From: Nyssa sinensis | Lineage: Eukaryota > Streptophyta > Magnoliopsida > Cornales > Nyssaceae | DNA length: 64,000 bases | Direction: 5' to 3' | Assembly: GCA_008638375.1 (NCBI GenBank) | Contig: CM018051.1 | Coordinates: 12,182,387-12,246,386, forward strand | Shown here: one piece after another, positions 34,991 to 48,589 of the stretch | Numbering within the stretch: the stretch's first letter is position 1 | How the letters are laid out: each line of letters begins with the position of its first letter | Position numbers and translations under genes: made by a program | Notes under the pieces: model-generated | The model's input: only the letters and a program-made list of their open reading frames with translations | What the model was told of the DNA's origin: nothing | The model's database searches: none

Positions 34991-37900
34991 ATCACATTGC
35001 ATCCCTTAAATCAAGTTCTTCAAGTTTTACCATGCCAAGCAATCTCTTCAACTTCAAAAAGGAATCTGCTTTGAGCGGCTTTGTAAAAATATTTGCAACT
35101 TATTCTTCAGAAGGACAAAACTCAAGCTAGATCTCCTTGTAATTCACCAAGTTACGAATGAAGTGAAACTTGATATCAATGTGCTTGCTTTTCCCATGAA
35201 AAACTAGATTCTTTGTTAAAGCAATAGCTGACTTGCTATTAAAAAATATTGTAGTATGACCATCTGCTCGTGTTGTAGAACACCAAGCATACGCCACAAC
35301 CAAACTGTTTGAGTAGCTGTATTCCCTACTGCAATATACTCTACCTCTGCTATTGAAAGAGCAACAACTTACTGCTTTTTAGAAGACTAAGAAAATACAC
35401 CAGAACTAAGATGAAAGACATAGCCTGAAGTACTCTTTCGCCTCTCAGTATTACCTGCCCAATCACTATCTATATAGCCAACAAGTTCCAAATTTTTAGA
35501 AGATGAGTAAAACATATCATCACTTTACGTAACTCGAATGTATCGCAAAATTTGTTTGGCAGCTTGCAAGTGAGTCTCCATGAATCTACTAATCAACCCA
35601 ATACCAAACATAATGTCTGGCCTAGTAGAGATCAAATATCTCAAGCTTCCCACCAACCTTTTAAAGTAGGTTGGATTCACAATATCACCTATCCCATCTC
35701 TTACCAACTTCAACATCTCCTCAACTGGAGCCAAAATTGGATTGGACTTGTGCATTTTGAACCTTTTCAAAAGATCACTGACATATTTTTTTATGTGAAA
35801 TGAAAATTCCACCATTTGTTTGAACAACTTCAATTCCAAGGAAAAAAGACATCAGTCCCATATCTGTCATCTCAAAATGAACAATTATAACCTCCCTGAA
35901 TTCTGAAATCAACTTTGGATTATTGCGAATAAATATCAAATCATCAACATATAAGCACACAATAAAAATATCACCATGTGAATTAGATTTGATAAATAAA
36001 GTATGCTTATAAGGACATCTCTCAAAGCTATGCTTAACAAAATAAGAATCAATACGTATATACCACGCTCTAGGCGTTTGCTTCAATCTATACAAGACCT
36101 TATTCAATCTAAAGACTTTGTTTTTATGCCTCTTTATCACATAGCCAGCAGGTTACTCAACATAAACCTTTTCTTCAAGTACACCATTCAAGAACTCGTA
36201 TTTAACATCCATTTGAAAAATTTTCTAATTATTTTGAGCAGCAAGAGAAACAAACATACGAACTATATCGAGTATAGAAATAGGAGCAAACACCTCAAAA
36301 TAATCAATACCTAGCTTTTGCTTGTAGCCCTTAGCCACCAATCTCACTTTGAAGTGATCTACCTCACTATTGGGCCTATACTTTGTCTTGTACACTCACT
36401 TTACACCAATTGGTTTCTTATCATTAGGAAGAGTAGTAAGTTGCCATGTGTTGTTCTTCTCAATTGCATGAATCTCATTATCCATGGCTTTAATCCAATG
36501 ATCATCACGAGAGGCTTCTTCAAAAGTTACTGGACCACAATCTGCAAATAAAGAAAAACTCACCAAATCTTCATTAGTTGGCTCATTATCACTACGAACA
36601 ACATAATCTTGTAAGCGAGTAGGCAAGTGGCGTTGGCGTTGAGGACGCTTAGAAGACTCTGCATAAGATGATGACACATCTGAAGACGGAGGATCACGAA
36701 TCTGAGGCTCATTCTATATTTTAATTTGCGGATCTGCATTATTAAAAGTTAAAGCTGGTTGGATTTGATCATTCTGAGACCAATCCCAAACTCCTTGTTC
36801 ATCAAAAGTTACATCACGACTAATAATTACCTTCTATATTATTGGATTGTACAACTTGTAGGCTTTTGAAAATTGATTGTAGCCAATGAAAATACACTTT
36901 TCATCTCTATCATCAAGTTTCTTTCTAAGATGATTTGGCACATAAGCACATGCAATGTATCCAAATACCTTTAGGTGTTTAATAATAGGCTTTTGTCCAC
37001 TCCCAAGCTTCTTATGGGGTTTTGTTAGAAACACTTCTAGTAGGGCACATATTTAAAACATAAATAGCATAAGCAACCGCTTTAGCCCAAAATTCTTTAG
37101 AAAATTTTTTAAATTTCAACATATATCTAACCATATCCATAACAGTTCTATTCTTTCTCTCTATCACTCCGTTTTGTTGTGGAGCATATCTAGTAGTTAA
37201 CTAATGCCTAATACTATGTTTCTTTAAAAAATCTTCACAAACAAGATACTCTATACCCCTATCAGTTCTCAAAGTTTTAATTTGAAATCTACTTCACTTT
37301 TCAACATAGGACTTGAATTTTTTAAAAGTATTACAAGCATTAGATTTATGTTGTAAAAAATAAACCCATGCTTTTTTGCTAAAATCATCAGTGAAAGTAA
37401 TAAAGTACCTACTTCCACCATAAAAAGGTAACTCCACTGCACACAAATTTCAGTGAATCAACTTCAAAGGTCTTTTCGCTCTCCATGAATTTCTTGTAGG
37501 AAACGCATCTCTGTGTTTCTTTCCCATAACACAAGTCTCACAAACTCTGTTTGGGATTCAGGCAAACTAGAAACCTAATGTTTTCTAGCAAGAAAATTAA
37601 GACTGCCAAAATTTATCTACCCAAAATGCATATGCCATAACCAATTATCATCATCAATTTAAAGTAAGGTAAATTCTCACATTTAATACTCAATGGAAAT
37701 AAACGATTTGGAGTCAACGTTTACCTTCGCTATTAGCCCCATTCGAGCATCATTGATTGTGCAAACTCTATGATGGATTCACATATCATAACCTTTCTTT
37801 AAAAGTTGCCCCATACTCAACAAATTTTGTTGCAGACCTAGTATATAAAACACATCTGAAATATACTTGTGAGATCCATTCTTCAAACTAATTGCTATTA

Positions 37901-39146
37901 TGCCTTTACCCATCACATGTATCTTTGAATTATTTTCAAACTCTACCTCTGACCGAACGCACTCATCCAAATCAGAAAACATGTATTTCTTACCACACAT
38001 GTAATTATGACAACCAGTATCCAAATGCCACTTAGTACCATCATTATTATCTACCACGTTACAAGCCAACAACACGGTCTCTGAATCATTATTACCACCA
38101 GGATTATTTTCAGTAATAGTAGCTTGATGATCTCTATTATTCAACTTTCTAGATCTGCAATCAGACTTTTTATGCTCAAAATTGACACAATTAAAACATT
38201 GAATATTGGATTTATGAGATTGTAGATTAGAATTGTTACCATCCCCTCTTCCTTGGTCTAGTCTGTGCTGCCAATTATTATTCTGTCACTGATTGCTGTT
38301 CTACCACTGATTGTTATTGTGTCACTGGTTGTTGTTCTGTCATTGATTGCCTCTTCCTGTTCCTCCACTAGATCTGTTCTACCCATTATTGCATCTGCCT
38401 CCTCTATTGTTGTGATTCTAGCCTCTGTTCTGGTAACCTTGAAAACGTTGATTAAATCCTGGATTATTCTGAGACTCATCTTTTTCCTCTTCAAATTTAA
38501 TTGAGCTTGTAAAGCTTCTTCCACTGAATTTTTTGATCTCCCATTCAAGTGTTCATAAACCGTCAACGAACCATCTAATTCATCCACCGTCATGTATTCA
38601 AAGTTAGCAGATTCTTCAACAGCAGTCACTTTATATTCAAACTGCAGTGTCAAGTTTCGAAAAAAAAATTTCAACTATTTGACGGTTTTCTATTTGTTCA
38701 CCATTAGTACTCATCTCATTAACAAGCGTCGTGGTTCGTGAAAAATAATCAGAAATAGTTTATGATTTTTTCATCTGCAACAACTCAAAATTTCTATGCA
38801 ATTTTTGTAATCTGACATTTTCACCTTATCAACACCAACATATGTTATTTTAAGAATATCCCATGTTTGTTTCACAGACTGAACATAGACGATTTTACAA
38901 AGAACAAAATAATCTAATACTTGATGAATACAATTTAAAGTTTTGAAATGTATTCACCTTATTTTCTCATCTGGATCTGCAGTAAGTTTTTCTTTAATGA
39001 ATTTCGATGTCAAATCACTTGAATAAAAAAAAGTTATCATCGCACTCTCCGAAATAAGAAAAGAAATTTTTCTTCCAAATTTGTGCACCGTACAAATAAA
39101 CAAAGTTATTTTTATGAATTAAAAATCAGACTCTGATACTAATTAT
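34991..39146 (-). pseudogene. Decayed copia gag-pol (minus strand)
   Basis: From right to left: gag of the UBN2 type (EYKVTAVEES; 'YEHLNGRSKNSVEEAL', 38674-38500); zinc knuckle CFNCVNFEHKKSDC (38207-38160); protease 'WHLDTGC' near 38040; integrase region with 'KHLKVFGYIACAYVP' and 'CIFIGY' (37034-36834); reverse transcriptase start 'DDHWIKAMDNEIHAIEKNN' (36600-36400), 'LKQTPRAWY' and 'CLYVDDLIF' (36100-35930), 'FFLGIEV'; and RNase H (35839-35000). Many stops and frameshifts separate the pieces. The zinc knuckle and the YVDD motif are intact. A diverged primer-binding site (TAGTATCAGAGT on the minus strand) lies at 39130-39143. Confidence 0.9.
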
Positions 39147-39598
39147 TGAACTAAACAAACATATACCAACCTAATAGACACAAAGCCAAAAAACAAAAAC
39201 ACAACAGTATGTTTCAGCAATAAAAAAAACAAATCCTAATGATCTTAATTATAATGAAGAAGGAAGAATTCAATGAAAAGAATTTTTTATTAAGATTAAC
39301 ACATGAACAAGGAATGACTTTCTTCCTGTGGCTCACAAGGCAATTTAATTTCCTCTCATGCGGCAGGAGATCTCTTCACACGGCTACACATATATAAATT
39401 ATATAAAGTGTAGTTCTAATACAATTAAGACTTTTATTCTCTCTTAAATTAAATATATTATTTCATAAAGACTCTTAGTCCCATTAAAAATAAATTACCC
39501 AATTCTTATTTAAGATAAAGTTTATTTAAAATATATCAAATATTATTAGGACTCAAATTAACAATCATACTAACATTCTACTAGCTTAGTTTAATTGG
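39147..39598 (-). repeat. 5' LTR of the old copia
   Basis: 452 bp, TGAACTAAAC...TTTAATTGG on the plus strand. It matches the split left LTR across its length with many differences. The outer boundary is uncertain by a few bases. Confidence 0.88.
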
Positions 39599-40876
39599 CC
39601 TACGGACAAAATGACGGATGGTGGTGTTCAACATTGATTTTCAAAATAGTGAGAGACACGATCTCTATAATGGGGGGTTAGTCGGAGCAAATTTGTCATT
39701 AAGAATAAAATAGTGATGTCATCTCATCACTTTTGGATAGAGCCCACACAATTTAAAAACTCAAAAAACTTTTGGAGTTATAAAATTTATCCTTGAACCT
39801 TAGGTTGTAAAAACTTATTTTGAGGTACTTTTCATTAATTAATTCTTATAATTATTAGTTTAAATAATCCAATTTTAAAATTGATAATCAAGAAATATTA
39901 AAAAAAATAACCATTTCCCCTATTTTACATCAAATATTTAAAAGGAATGTAATATTGGCAAAAAACTTTGCATATTAAATTTTAACAAAGGTAAATTAAG
40001 AACAAAAGTGTTTCTGTATGATTTGCTTTGCTGTCTCCAAAAAAATCATGATGCAATTAACATGCATGAGTATTCACTCCTCCATAAAAAAAAAAAAAAA
40101 AAAGGAATAAAAAATGAATGAAAACAATATTTTTCTCCTTCATTCCTCTATTTCTGTTGAAAGTCAGCGGAAGTTTTGATACCAAATTGTTAACTTTATT
40201 CTGATATCACTTAATTAGAAATAAAAAATCAATTCAAACTAAGTATTTTAGAGATACTAGCAGAGGATGAAATATATACATAAACTTATTTTTCTCTACT
40301 TTGAAACACTAATATATTTACTAGATACATTCTCAACTCAACTCTACTCTACTCCTTTGCACTTTTTTCTCTTTCGCCTTTTACCTCCACTCTCACTTTT
40401 TCATCTTTTTTTTTTATTGAACTTTTTGGATACATGGATATTTATAGATTTCTGAAATGTATTCATCCATGTATCATATTTAATATGACTACTATTTCAA
40501 GACATCTTTTAAATTCTCCAAACAAGACTCGTAAAATATTTAAATACATGAATCAATATGACTCTTTAATTACATGCATGAACAAACATATGTATCTACA
40601 ATTTTATTAAAATCAAGTTTGCTTTCCAACAATCTCTTTCTCTGAAACACAATCTTGTTTATTTCTTTAGCTTGGTGTTAGATTGTACTCAACACTTTTC
40701 ATGTCCTGCAGTTTGCAGTGGAGAGAGGCAATTGGCAACTGATGCAGTCATGTGAATGGGCCAGTGAAGTCATGAGCAATTGAGGGACCCAATTGTGTTG
40801 CCATTTTTTGAAGGGATTCTCTTAGTCTCATCAAGTGCCTTTGAAACCATTCAATAGGACAAATTATTGAATGGAT

Positions 40877-41037
40877 AAACTTATTATATATATACATACA
40901 CACACATACATGTATGTGTATATAAATATGTATATTTGGTTCAAAGAAAACAAACTTATTATATATATATATATATATACATACACACACATACATGTAT
41001 GTGTATATAAATATGTATATTTGGTTCGAAGAGAACA
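40877..41037. repeat. Tandem duplication, about 75-85 bp x 2
   Basis: Both copies run aaacttatta(ta)n, catacacacacatacatgta, tgtgtatataaatatgtata, tttggttc(a/g)aag. They differ mainly in TA-repeat number. Confidence 0.95.
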
Positions 41038-42069
41038 AATTTATCAGAAATTTTTTGAATGAGTCCGGTATAGTGACATGATAATGTGCCTCGTCAATAG
41101 TATTCTGTCAAATGTGATATAACCCACATATTTTAGTAGGGCATAATACATATGACAAAATGTGATGAAAATATACATTGCCACAAAATATACCAAACCA
41201 TAGAAAAATATCTCAAACTTATCATATGGGATGATTTCAACGTTTAAAGTTGGGATTAGATTAGAGCTGCACATAATTAAGGGCCCTTTTTTTTTTGGTA
41301 AAGCCTACTCAATTGATAAGATGATGTTAGTACATTCTTAGTAATTCAGATCTCTTTTATTTGCGGGAATTTAAACGCTTATCTTCTCTTTAAAAATAAG
41401 TAGGAAATGTTCCTTACCAAAAAAAAAGAAATAAAAAAAGTTACCAAAAATGAAAAAGTAGGTAATGTTATGAGGTCATTACCCACTTGGACAAATCAAA
41501 GGCTTTTTAATTCTTAAATATTGATACGCCAAAAATATGCGAACTAACCTGAACTTGACACATCTCTAGTTTTGTTGTGTGCAGGTCATGAAGTAACTAG
41601 ATATGCCGAAGTGATGTCGGTATAGTTGAATTGAAAGCACTACGGACTACTGACCTCGTCGTCGTCATCATCTTGGCCTACCGACCTCAGAACAATGAGG
41701 CAGGTGGCGATGTGGAACAGTGAAGCAGGTAGCCCTGCGAAACAGTGAGGCAGATGGTGACAGTAAGGCAGGTGGTCATAATGAGACTGCCACCGCCGGA
41801 CAACAGTGAAACCTTGATTTCATGGCACCAAACCCTACCCACTTTGGCAGACAGTCATCCTATAATTATCACCTTCAAGGTACGCATGAGGGAGGATTTT
41901 TATCTTACATTCAATTATCTTCTGATCAATTTTTCTTTTACTCTCTACTAACTTCATCATCGGAGTGGTTACTGCCGGAGCCATCCCGGCGGCACCCTGA
42001 CTCTCTTTCTTTTCAGATTTCATAAGGACAAAGAACAGAGCCTCGACGAATCAGAAAAGTGCAGTATCA

Positions 42070-42330
42070 GCTTGGCGCTGTCTGTGGGAAGGCCTGGTCA
42101 CGTACTGCTTCTCATGCTCCTGCAGTTACGACTAGGGGGCAACTGTTGCACACTCTTAGTCTCACATCGGTTAGGAGTCTGGCACTGCGGTCGCAAATAA
42201 GCACCCAGTTGCCTTCTTCCCTACGAGAGCCCTTTTAAGGAAGGACAAAGCCGTGAGCCCAAGGGCAAAGCGGACAATACCTCACATGAGAGCCTATGGT
42301 GGGCGGACGAAAGTGCAGCAACAAATATCT
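42070..42330 (+). mobile_element. LTR/leader fragment of a non-coding retroelement
   Basis: 'ttggcgctgtctgtgggaa' at 42071 is close to the TGGCGCCGTCTGTGGGAA primer-site-like sequence found just inside the LTRs of Tat-type gypsy and related small elements. It is followed by 'tgttgcacactcttagtctc', 'acatcggttagga' and 'aaagcggacaatacctcaca', familiar from plant TRIM-like LTRs. GC content is well above the surroundings. Ends were not resolved. Confidence 0.4.
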
Positions 42331-45062
42331 TTGTATTTTCTTTTAAAAGAATCAGATAAAACTTAGGTTTTGTTTGGTTCATGCGTTCAGCAAAAAATAA
42401 GGAAGAATGGAAAAACGATTTCTCCCAGAATTTCTCTTAAATAAAATTTGAAATTAAGTTATTTCAAATATAATTGAAATATAAAATAGAAACGAAAGAT
42501 AATATGTAAAATTAAAAATTTTGTTTGCTTTTCCTAAATTTTTTCTTTTATATTCTGTGATATTCGAAAACATAATTTAATTTGTATGATCTTTATTAGA
42601 GTTGGTAATTTAATCCGATCAACGAACTAGTCAAACCCCACCTTGTTAGGATGAATTTAGGGGAAACAATATAAATTCTGTCAGACTTGCGACTGCTTTG
42701 TAGTGAAAGCATCTCCAACCCCAATTATATTGATTAAATTACCAAACAAGTTTTGTGTTACATATTCAAAAAAATATTTTTTGATAGAAGGAAATGAGTG
42801 TTACAATTCATGTATGATAATTTATAATAACTCTATCACAAATTTATTACCAACTCAATCAACTTATAATATTATAGAACCTTTCTAATATGGGTCTTGG
42901 ATAAACAATCTAATCCAGCCCATAAATGGGTGGAACATATTCAATACTTATAGTGATGTCTTTTAGTCTACATCCAAAGTTTAGACAAACTTGAAAAAAT
43001 TATGTCCTTGCAAAGAAAATAATATTATTCAAATTATCTATTGATGTGTATGTTTATTTATTTGGTAGAATTTAAACCATCATTTTTAATGCTCTACTAC
43101 TAATATGATGTTCTATAATAGCCTAAAATTATTTGAGAAATCTATTTAACCTGTCAATTTTTTTTTTCCAATTATGCCCCTTTTTCGCTAATGCTTTATT
43201 TCGACAATATAATGTTTTATTTGAAATGTATTTTTATAATTAATTTAATAAATAAATAAATATTTAAAAATTAAATGATAACCTTAATAGAACCATTCCA
43301 TTGTGGGGTTTAAACGGATTTGAAAGTCAATATTTTTTTATAAGGTGTGAATGAGAAAGGATTTTCGCTCCAAACACGACCGTTCCATTCTTTTCCTTTC
43401 GTCAAATCCAAAAACCAAATGAGGGCAACAACTCTTAAATGGCCCATGGCCCAAGGTCCACTCAGATTTTTGCTTGGGCCTCCCCTTTTAACCTATAAAA
43501 GGAGCTTTAGGATTCATTCCGGAATGAAATTCAATTAATTCTCTAATAATTAAGAATCAATAATCATAAAAGATAAAAAAATTATTATTAAAACGATTAA
43601 TTATTGAATTACTATATGATTTGATTTTAGCACCGCTAGCTACGAGTTAGTTAGGGTAGTCACTGTCAAAAGTCCCATTAAAGATAAAGATATAATCTTT
43701 TCTGTCACTGAAGATGAAGATGATTAATATTTTACTAAATTATATGTATATGTGTAAAGAAATATTGTACTCTAGAAAATCAAATCATAGCTAGCGGTAC
43801 TAAAATGGGACTTTTGAGAAAGGTTGCGTGCTTATGATTGATCAAGATCAATGGAATTCGATTTCATCTCTTGGTGCTTCAATTTCTTGTCTTAACCAAT
43901 TAGCCAAACATGATTAGATGCTTATCTAAATCAATCATGCATTGTTCCATGACCCCTTCTGCAACAACCACGCTAACACCACATGTCACCAGACCCTACA
44001 ATTATTATGACACGTGTAAGAATCACCTTCCAGATGGTCATGATCTTAATAAGAAACCAAAGTGTACAGACCACGAATTCTTTTGCCTCATTCTGTTCAC
44101 ATATTTTCTTTGCTCGTTCTTATGTCATGTTTGTACAGTAAAATAGGCTTTTTAAAAATATTAATTTTAATTTTTTTATTTCATATTTTTATTTGATATG
44201 AAATAAGTATTTTATTAAAAGTTATTCTAAATATTTTTTTTATTTAAATAAGTAATTTTTATTTTATTTTTATGAAATTTCTTGCACACCAAATATGTGC
44301 GTGTGTGAGAGAGAAAATGAGAGATGAACTAACATTCATTTATGACATTTAAAAAATTAAGCCTTTACTCCAAACCCATCTTTACTAGAGAAATTTTGAT
44401 TTTATTAGCAATATTTTATTACATAAATATGATGTTATTTTTATATTTTTTAAAAATTAAATAATTTGTTTAAATGATATGATATTATAAAATGTATGTC
44501 CGATAAATAGAAAAGAGTTCTATACCTATCATTGTCGCAAACAGATTATGACAGCTTTTTGCGATGGTGGCATCAGTGAGCCAAGCACACAAAGTTTTCG
44601 AATGTTGGTGTAATCAGCAACAGCATGTCATAGAGTGAGGGACCAATGTACACTACAATGTACCGTTATGAGCTATTTTATTTATATAACATTTCATGCA
44701 CTATCTGTCATTTACATCTTGAAAACCTTTTGTAGCTACTCACACACAAATTTGGTTCAGTCAGCTTACAAAATCTTATTTTTTTCCTAACTTTTTCAGT
44801 CAAGTCAACAACATAAAAGGCTGCAAGAAACCCTAATACTTCCACTTCTCAAGCAACAATTAAAAATGAATCACTTTTTGTTTTTAAAAATTAAGAATTA
44901 GTCATTCTCAGTAAATGAATTATAAAAATATCATCTTAAAGAATAAAAATTAAAAGATATTAACTTTGACTATTTTAATATTTTTTTTTTATAATTATCC
45001 TTAATCGATTTGTAAAAGATCATTTTGTCTATCATTCTCATTTCTTTCTCATTCAAACCCTA

Positions 45063-45105
45063 AATTATATATATCTATATATATATACACACACACACAC
45101 ACATA
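45063..45105. repeat. (TA)n(CA)n microsatellite
   Basis: ctatatatatatac followed by about nine CA units. Confidence 0.9.
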
Positions 45106-45632
45106 CAAAAAATATGTATGCGTGTATATGTATAGATGTATATAGTGTGCAAATATATATATTGCGTATTTATATATGTGTGTATACGTATTAATTACAT
45201 TTACATATTTAATTCGATGTTATCAATCTGCAACTGAATATGAATCAGAAATAAGTAAAAGATGAAAGAATTGTTACAAATTACAATCTCATCCCTTTAA
45301 AATACTATAAAAAAATTATCGTATAAAATGGTGCTTGAGATGTATGCAATGGAGGAAAGTCAATTTTTACTCATCTTTTTCTCTATGTTCTCTTCTTTTT
45401 TCTTCAACTATATATTATACTCTTTTTATATAGACAGAAAAATACCGACAACCATGACCTCCACCGTTACTCACTTTCTCGAGCAGTTCGGATGCAACCC
45501 TTACAACGTTAGGGTGTCACTATCTAAAATATAAGGTGCAACTTACACAAGGTTAGATACAACTCTCATAACTCTGTGCACCAATTCAATTTGATGTTAT
45601 TCTTCTAAATCTTGTGCAACCTTCACAACGTT

Positions 45633-46080
45633 CACTACAGGAAAAGCCATTTTTAGCGACGCACGACCATTTTTAACGACGCACACGTGCGTCGCTAATA
45701 ATACCAATTTGCGTCGCTAAATAGTATTAGCGACTCACAAGTGTGCGTTGCTAGGTGTGTTGCTAGTAATCATGTTGCTAATATTATTAGCAGCATGCAC
45801 ACGTATAGGCGTTGCTAAAAGTCACTATTAGCAACCACATTGTGTGTCACTAATAATCAAGTGCGGCGTCGCTAATGCTATGCAGAGATTGCAATGGGCG
45901 TCGCTAATAGTATCTTATTAGCAATGCTTAGAATGCGTCGCTAATAGTTTGTTATTGGAATTATTTAGCGACGGCCTCTGTGCGTCGCTAATAGTATATT
46001 TTGACGACTGTGAAGTGTCGCTAAAACTAATATTTGAGAATTTTAGCGACGCCTTTGTGTGTGTCGTTAAAAGTTAATTT
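45633..46080 (+). repeat. Left CACTA end with subterminal repeats
   Basis: After CACTACAGG, the motif gcgtcgctaat, its complement attagcgac and near variants occur roughly 15 times in 430 bp, in both orientations. In En/Spm such clusters are transposase-binding sites. Confidence 0.85.
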
Positions 46081-46520
46081 TTTTTTTAGGCTACTTTGGA
46101 CCTGAATTTTTTTTTTTTTTTTTTGGTGTTTTATTCCTGTTTAAAACCTGTATCGATCGTCCTGATATAAAATAATTCCAAACATTATGAAATGAATATA
46201 TTAAAAGAGAAATGCATTCATATATATATATATATATAAATTAACAATTACTTATACTTGTAAAAGTAGAATTTCTCAATAAATACAAAAATAAAAAATT
46301 GTTTCAAAAAATGTAACTACAGATGTCCAGGAAAAGAAATAAAACAAAGGAGAAAAGTAAGTCCTGATGCAGAACAGAAAGACGGTGGTGCAATAATCAC
46401 GATCAATCTAAAATAAAGATCAAATGATATATATTAGAACACTTATTAAATATATATGAACATAAAATGTGAATTTTTTTTTTTGCATGCATAAATAGTA
46501 AGAACGACATAAAGTAGCAT
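46081..46520. other. AT-rich stretch inside the CACTA left arm
   Basis: Contains T-runs and a short TA repeat at 46218. No coding frame. Confidence 0.4.
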
Positions 46521-47455
46521 AAGTTAAAAATCAGTGATTCGAACTGAGTGCCGTAAGTTCGTGCAAGTCTATTTTGTCATTTTTGAGGTGTGTGATGGGG
46601 TTACGGGCTCATTAGGCTGATATCTGGCAGTTTGGTCCGTCAAAACCCCAAAATCAATCTTTTCGAAGCAGAAAGTTGTATAAGTTTCAAATCGGTTATC
46701 CAAACCGAGTGTCGTAAGTTTGTGCAAGTTTATTTTATCATTTTTAGGTGTCTGATGGGGTTTTGGGCTCGTTAGGTTGATATCCAGTGTTTTGGTCCGT
46801 TAAAACCTCAAATGGGTCTTTTTGAGCGAAAAGTTGCATAAGTTTCAAACCGGTGATCCAAACCGAGTGTCGTAAGTTCGTGAAAGTCTATTTTAGCATT
46901 TGTTAGGTGTGTGATGGGGTTTCGGGGTAGTTAGGCTGATATCTGGCATTTTGATCTATCAAAATCCTAAAATGAGCCTTTTTGGAGCAGAAAGTTGCAT
47001 AAGTTTCAAACCGATGATCCGAATCGAGTGCCGTAAGTTCGTACAAGTCTATTTTATCATTTTCGAGGTGTGTGATGGGGTTTCAAGGCCATTAGGCCAA
47101 TATCAGGCATTTTGAGCAGTCAAAATTCCAAAATGGGTCTTTTTGGAGTAAAACGTTGCATAAGTTTCAAACTAGTGATCCGAACCGAGTGCCATAAGTT
47201 TGTACAAGTCTATTTTGTTATTTTTGAGGAGTGTGATGGGGTTTCGAGGCTGTTAGGCTGATATCTAGTATTTTGGTCCGTAAAAACCCAAAAATTGGTC
47301 TTTTTAGAGCAGAAAGTTGTATAAGTTTCAAAGCGGTGATCCGAACCGAGTGTTGTAAGTTCGTACAAGTCTATTTTATCATTTGTAAGGTGTGTGATGG
47401 GATTTCTAGGCTGTTAGGTTGATATATGGTTTTTTGGTCCATCAAACCTTCCCAA
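46521..47455 (+). repeat. Left satellite array, about 160 bp x 6
   Basis: Units start 'taagtttcaaaccggtgatc', continue 'cgaaccgagtgccgtaagtt', 'gaggtgtgtgatggggtttc' and 'ggcattttggtccgtcaaaa', and repeat at about 46521, 46680, 46838, 46999, 47161 and 47320. The reverse complement of the right-hand array unit aligns along its whole length, so both arrays belong to one family. Confidence 0.92.
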
Positions 47456-48112
47456 AAAACTTCCAAAAAACAAATGTGTAAAGAAAGTAAAATCTTGGTA
47501 GAAAGCTCTAATTTTTATGATACTTTCATAATTTAGCTTATAAAGATAGATTTTTATCTAAAATCAAGTCTGCCACTAACTGACTTGTAATTTCAAAAAA
47601 AAGTGACTAAATTTTAATTGCCCATATTCTCAATGACATCATGAGTATTGTTTCACCTTGAGCATATCATATTTGTGGACATGTCTTTAAATGATAAGGT
47701 AGCATGAGAAATTTTTATGATCATTTAAATTAAATTTTTGATCTGTAATTTATATTAAGATTAAAGTATTAGCATGACATTATTTATACTATATGTTTAA
47801 AATTGATTAAAACAAGTATGGAATTTCTCTATACTACATTACCACTCGACTTTTTTCCCAATATTAGGCGACCTATTATTGATTCATGAGCTTGAGGATC
47901 TTTTGTAAAAAAGTGGAACTATTTTCGCTTTCATAGTTGATTTTTGTTCATTTGCACTCCCACTCATTATCTTTATGAGTTAGAGCGAAATATTAATTGG
48001 GCAAGTAGAGTGAGAATAAGCTTGTCCTTGTAGAACTTTAAATATTACTATGATTGTTTAAAAATCTTAAAAAATCAAACACGTGAGATGATGCAAGTGC
48101 GCATCCATGCAT

Positions 48113-48143
<31 letters not shown>

Positions 48144-48589
48144 GATGTAATACAAACTTAAAAGAAAGCATAGTGTCCTTTTTTCTCTAAGCATCCGCAA
48201 ACCCTCCACCACGACTCCAAGTCCCTGAAGGCCTCTCTTTCAGCGACACCACCCTTATCCCTCCACCTCTCTCAAAAAAACCCACCCAAAGCTTGCAAAA
48301 CTCTTTTTTCCCACAACCAGAATTTTGAATTTCCCCCCACCCCCATTGCCCCTCCCCCTCTTTAACCTTGTCACAACTCACCCTAAAACACCATACCCCT
48401 TTTGTTAGTCCCTCAATCTATAAGATCTTTATGGATTGACATTGGAAAAGCTTAAGTGAAACATAATCAGGTGGATAGTGACTCGATCTCAATGAACGAC
48501 AATAAGAATCATGAAAGACAAGATAATAAAACCATGAAAGATAGTGATTCCGATGGCACCATTGTTCCTAAGATGGATGACCCTTAAGC
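47456..48589. other. Unassigned stretch between the left array and the LINE remnant
   Basis: AT-rich, with a (TA)n microsatellite at 48118-48142. From 48180 on it becomes C-rich, possibly the 5' leader of the LINE. No coding frame is recognised. Confidence 0.4.
48118..48142. repeat. (AT)n microsatellite
   Basis: About twelve uninterrupted AT units. Confidence 0.95.

Larger units (their letters stand above)
29563..39598 (-). mobile_element. Old Ty1-copia element, interrupted by a younger copia
   Basis: The right LTR 39147-39598 starts TGAACTAAACAAACATATAC. The same LTR on the left is split: 29563-29577 (TGAACTAAACAAACA) continues at 34539-34990. The plus-strand copia at 29578-34533 occupies the break. 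The inside (34991-39146) encodes, on the minus strand, gag, protease, integrase, reverse transcriptase and RNase H in copia order, full of stops and frameshifts. The two LTRs differ by many substitutions and indels, so this insertion is much older than the inner one. Confidence 0.9.
39599..45632. other. AT-rich spacer between the copia nest and the CACTA element
   Basis: No host gene was recognised. It holds a tandem duplication (40877), an LTR-like fragment (42080-42330), a shuffled inverted motif set (43613-43820) and a CA/TA microsatellite (45063). Confidence 0.45.

Noticed and set aside
35525..36677. Minus-strand reverse transcriptase pieces considered as a separate element
   Set aside because: Order, strand and flanking LTRs show that they belong to the old copia at 29563-39598.
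40748..41062. Frames over the 40.9-kb TA/CA tract
   Set aside because: They read only the duplicated microsatellite (Tyr/Ile/Cys/Val repeats).
45328..45534. 68-codon frame just left of the CACTA element
   Set aside because: Phe/Tyr-rich, with no motif and in AT-rich DNA. Chance frame.
45649..46080. Regularly spaced short repeats considered as a CRISPR array
   Set aside because: The motifs are too short, occur in both orientations and lie next to CACTA ends in plant DNA. They are subterminal transposon repeats.
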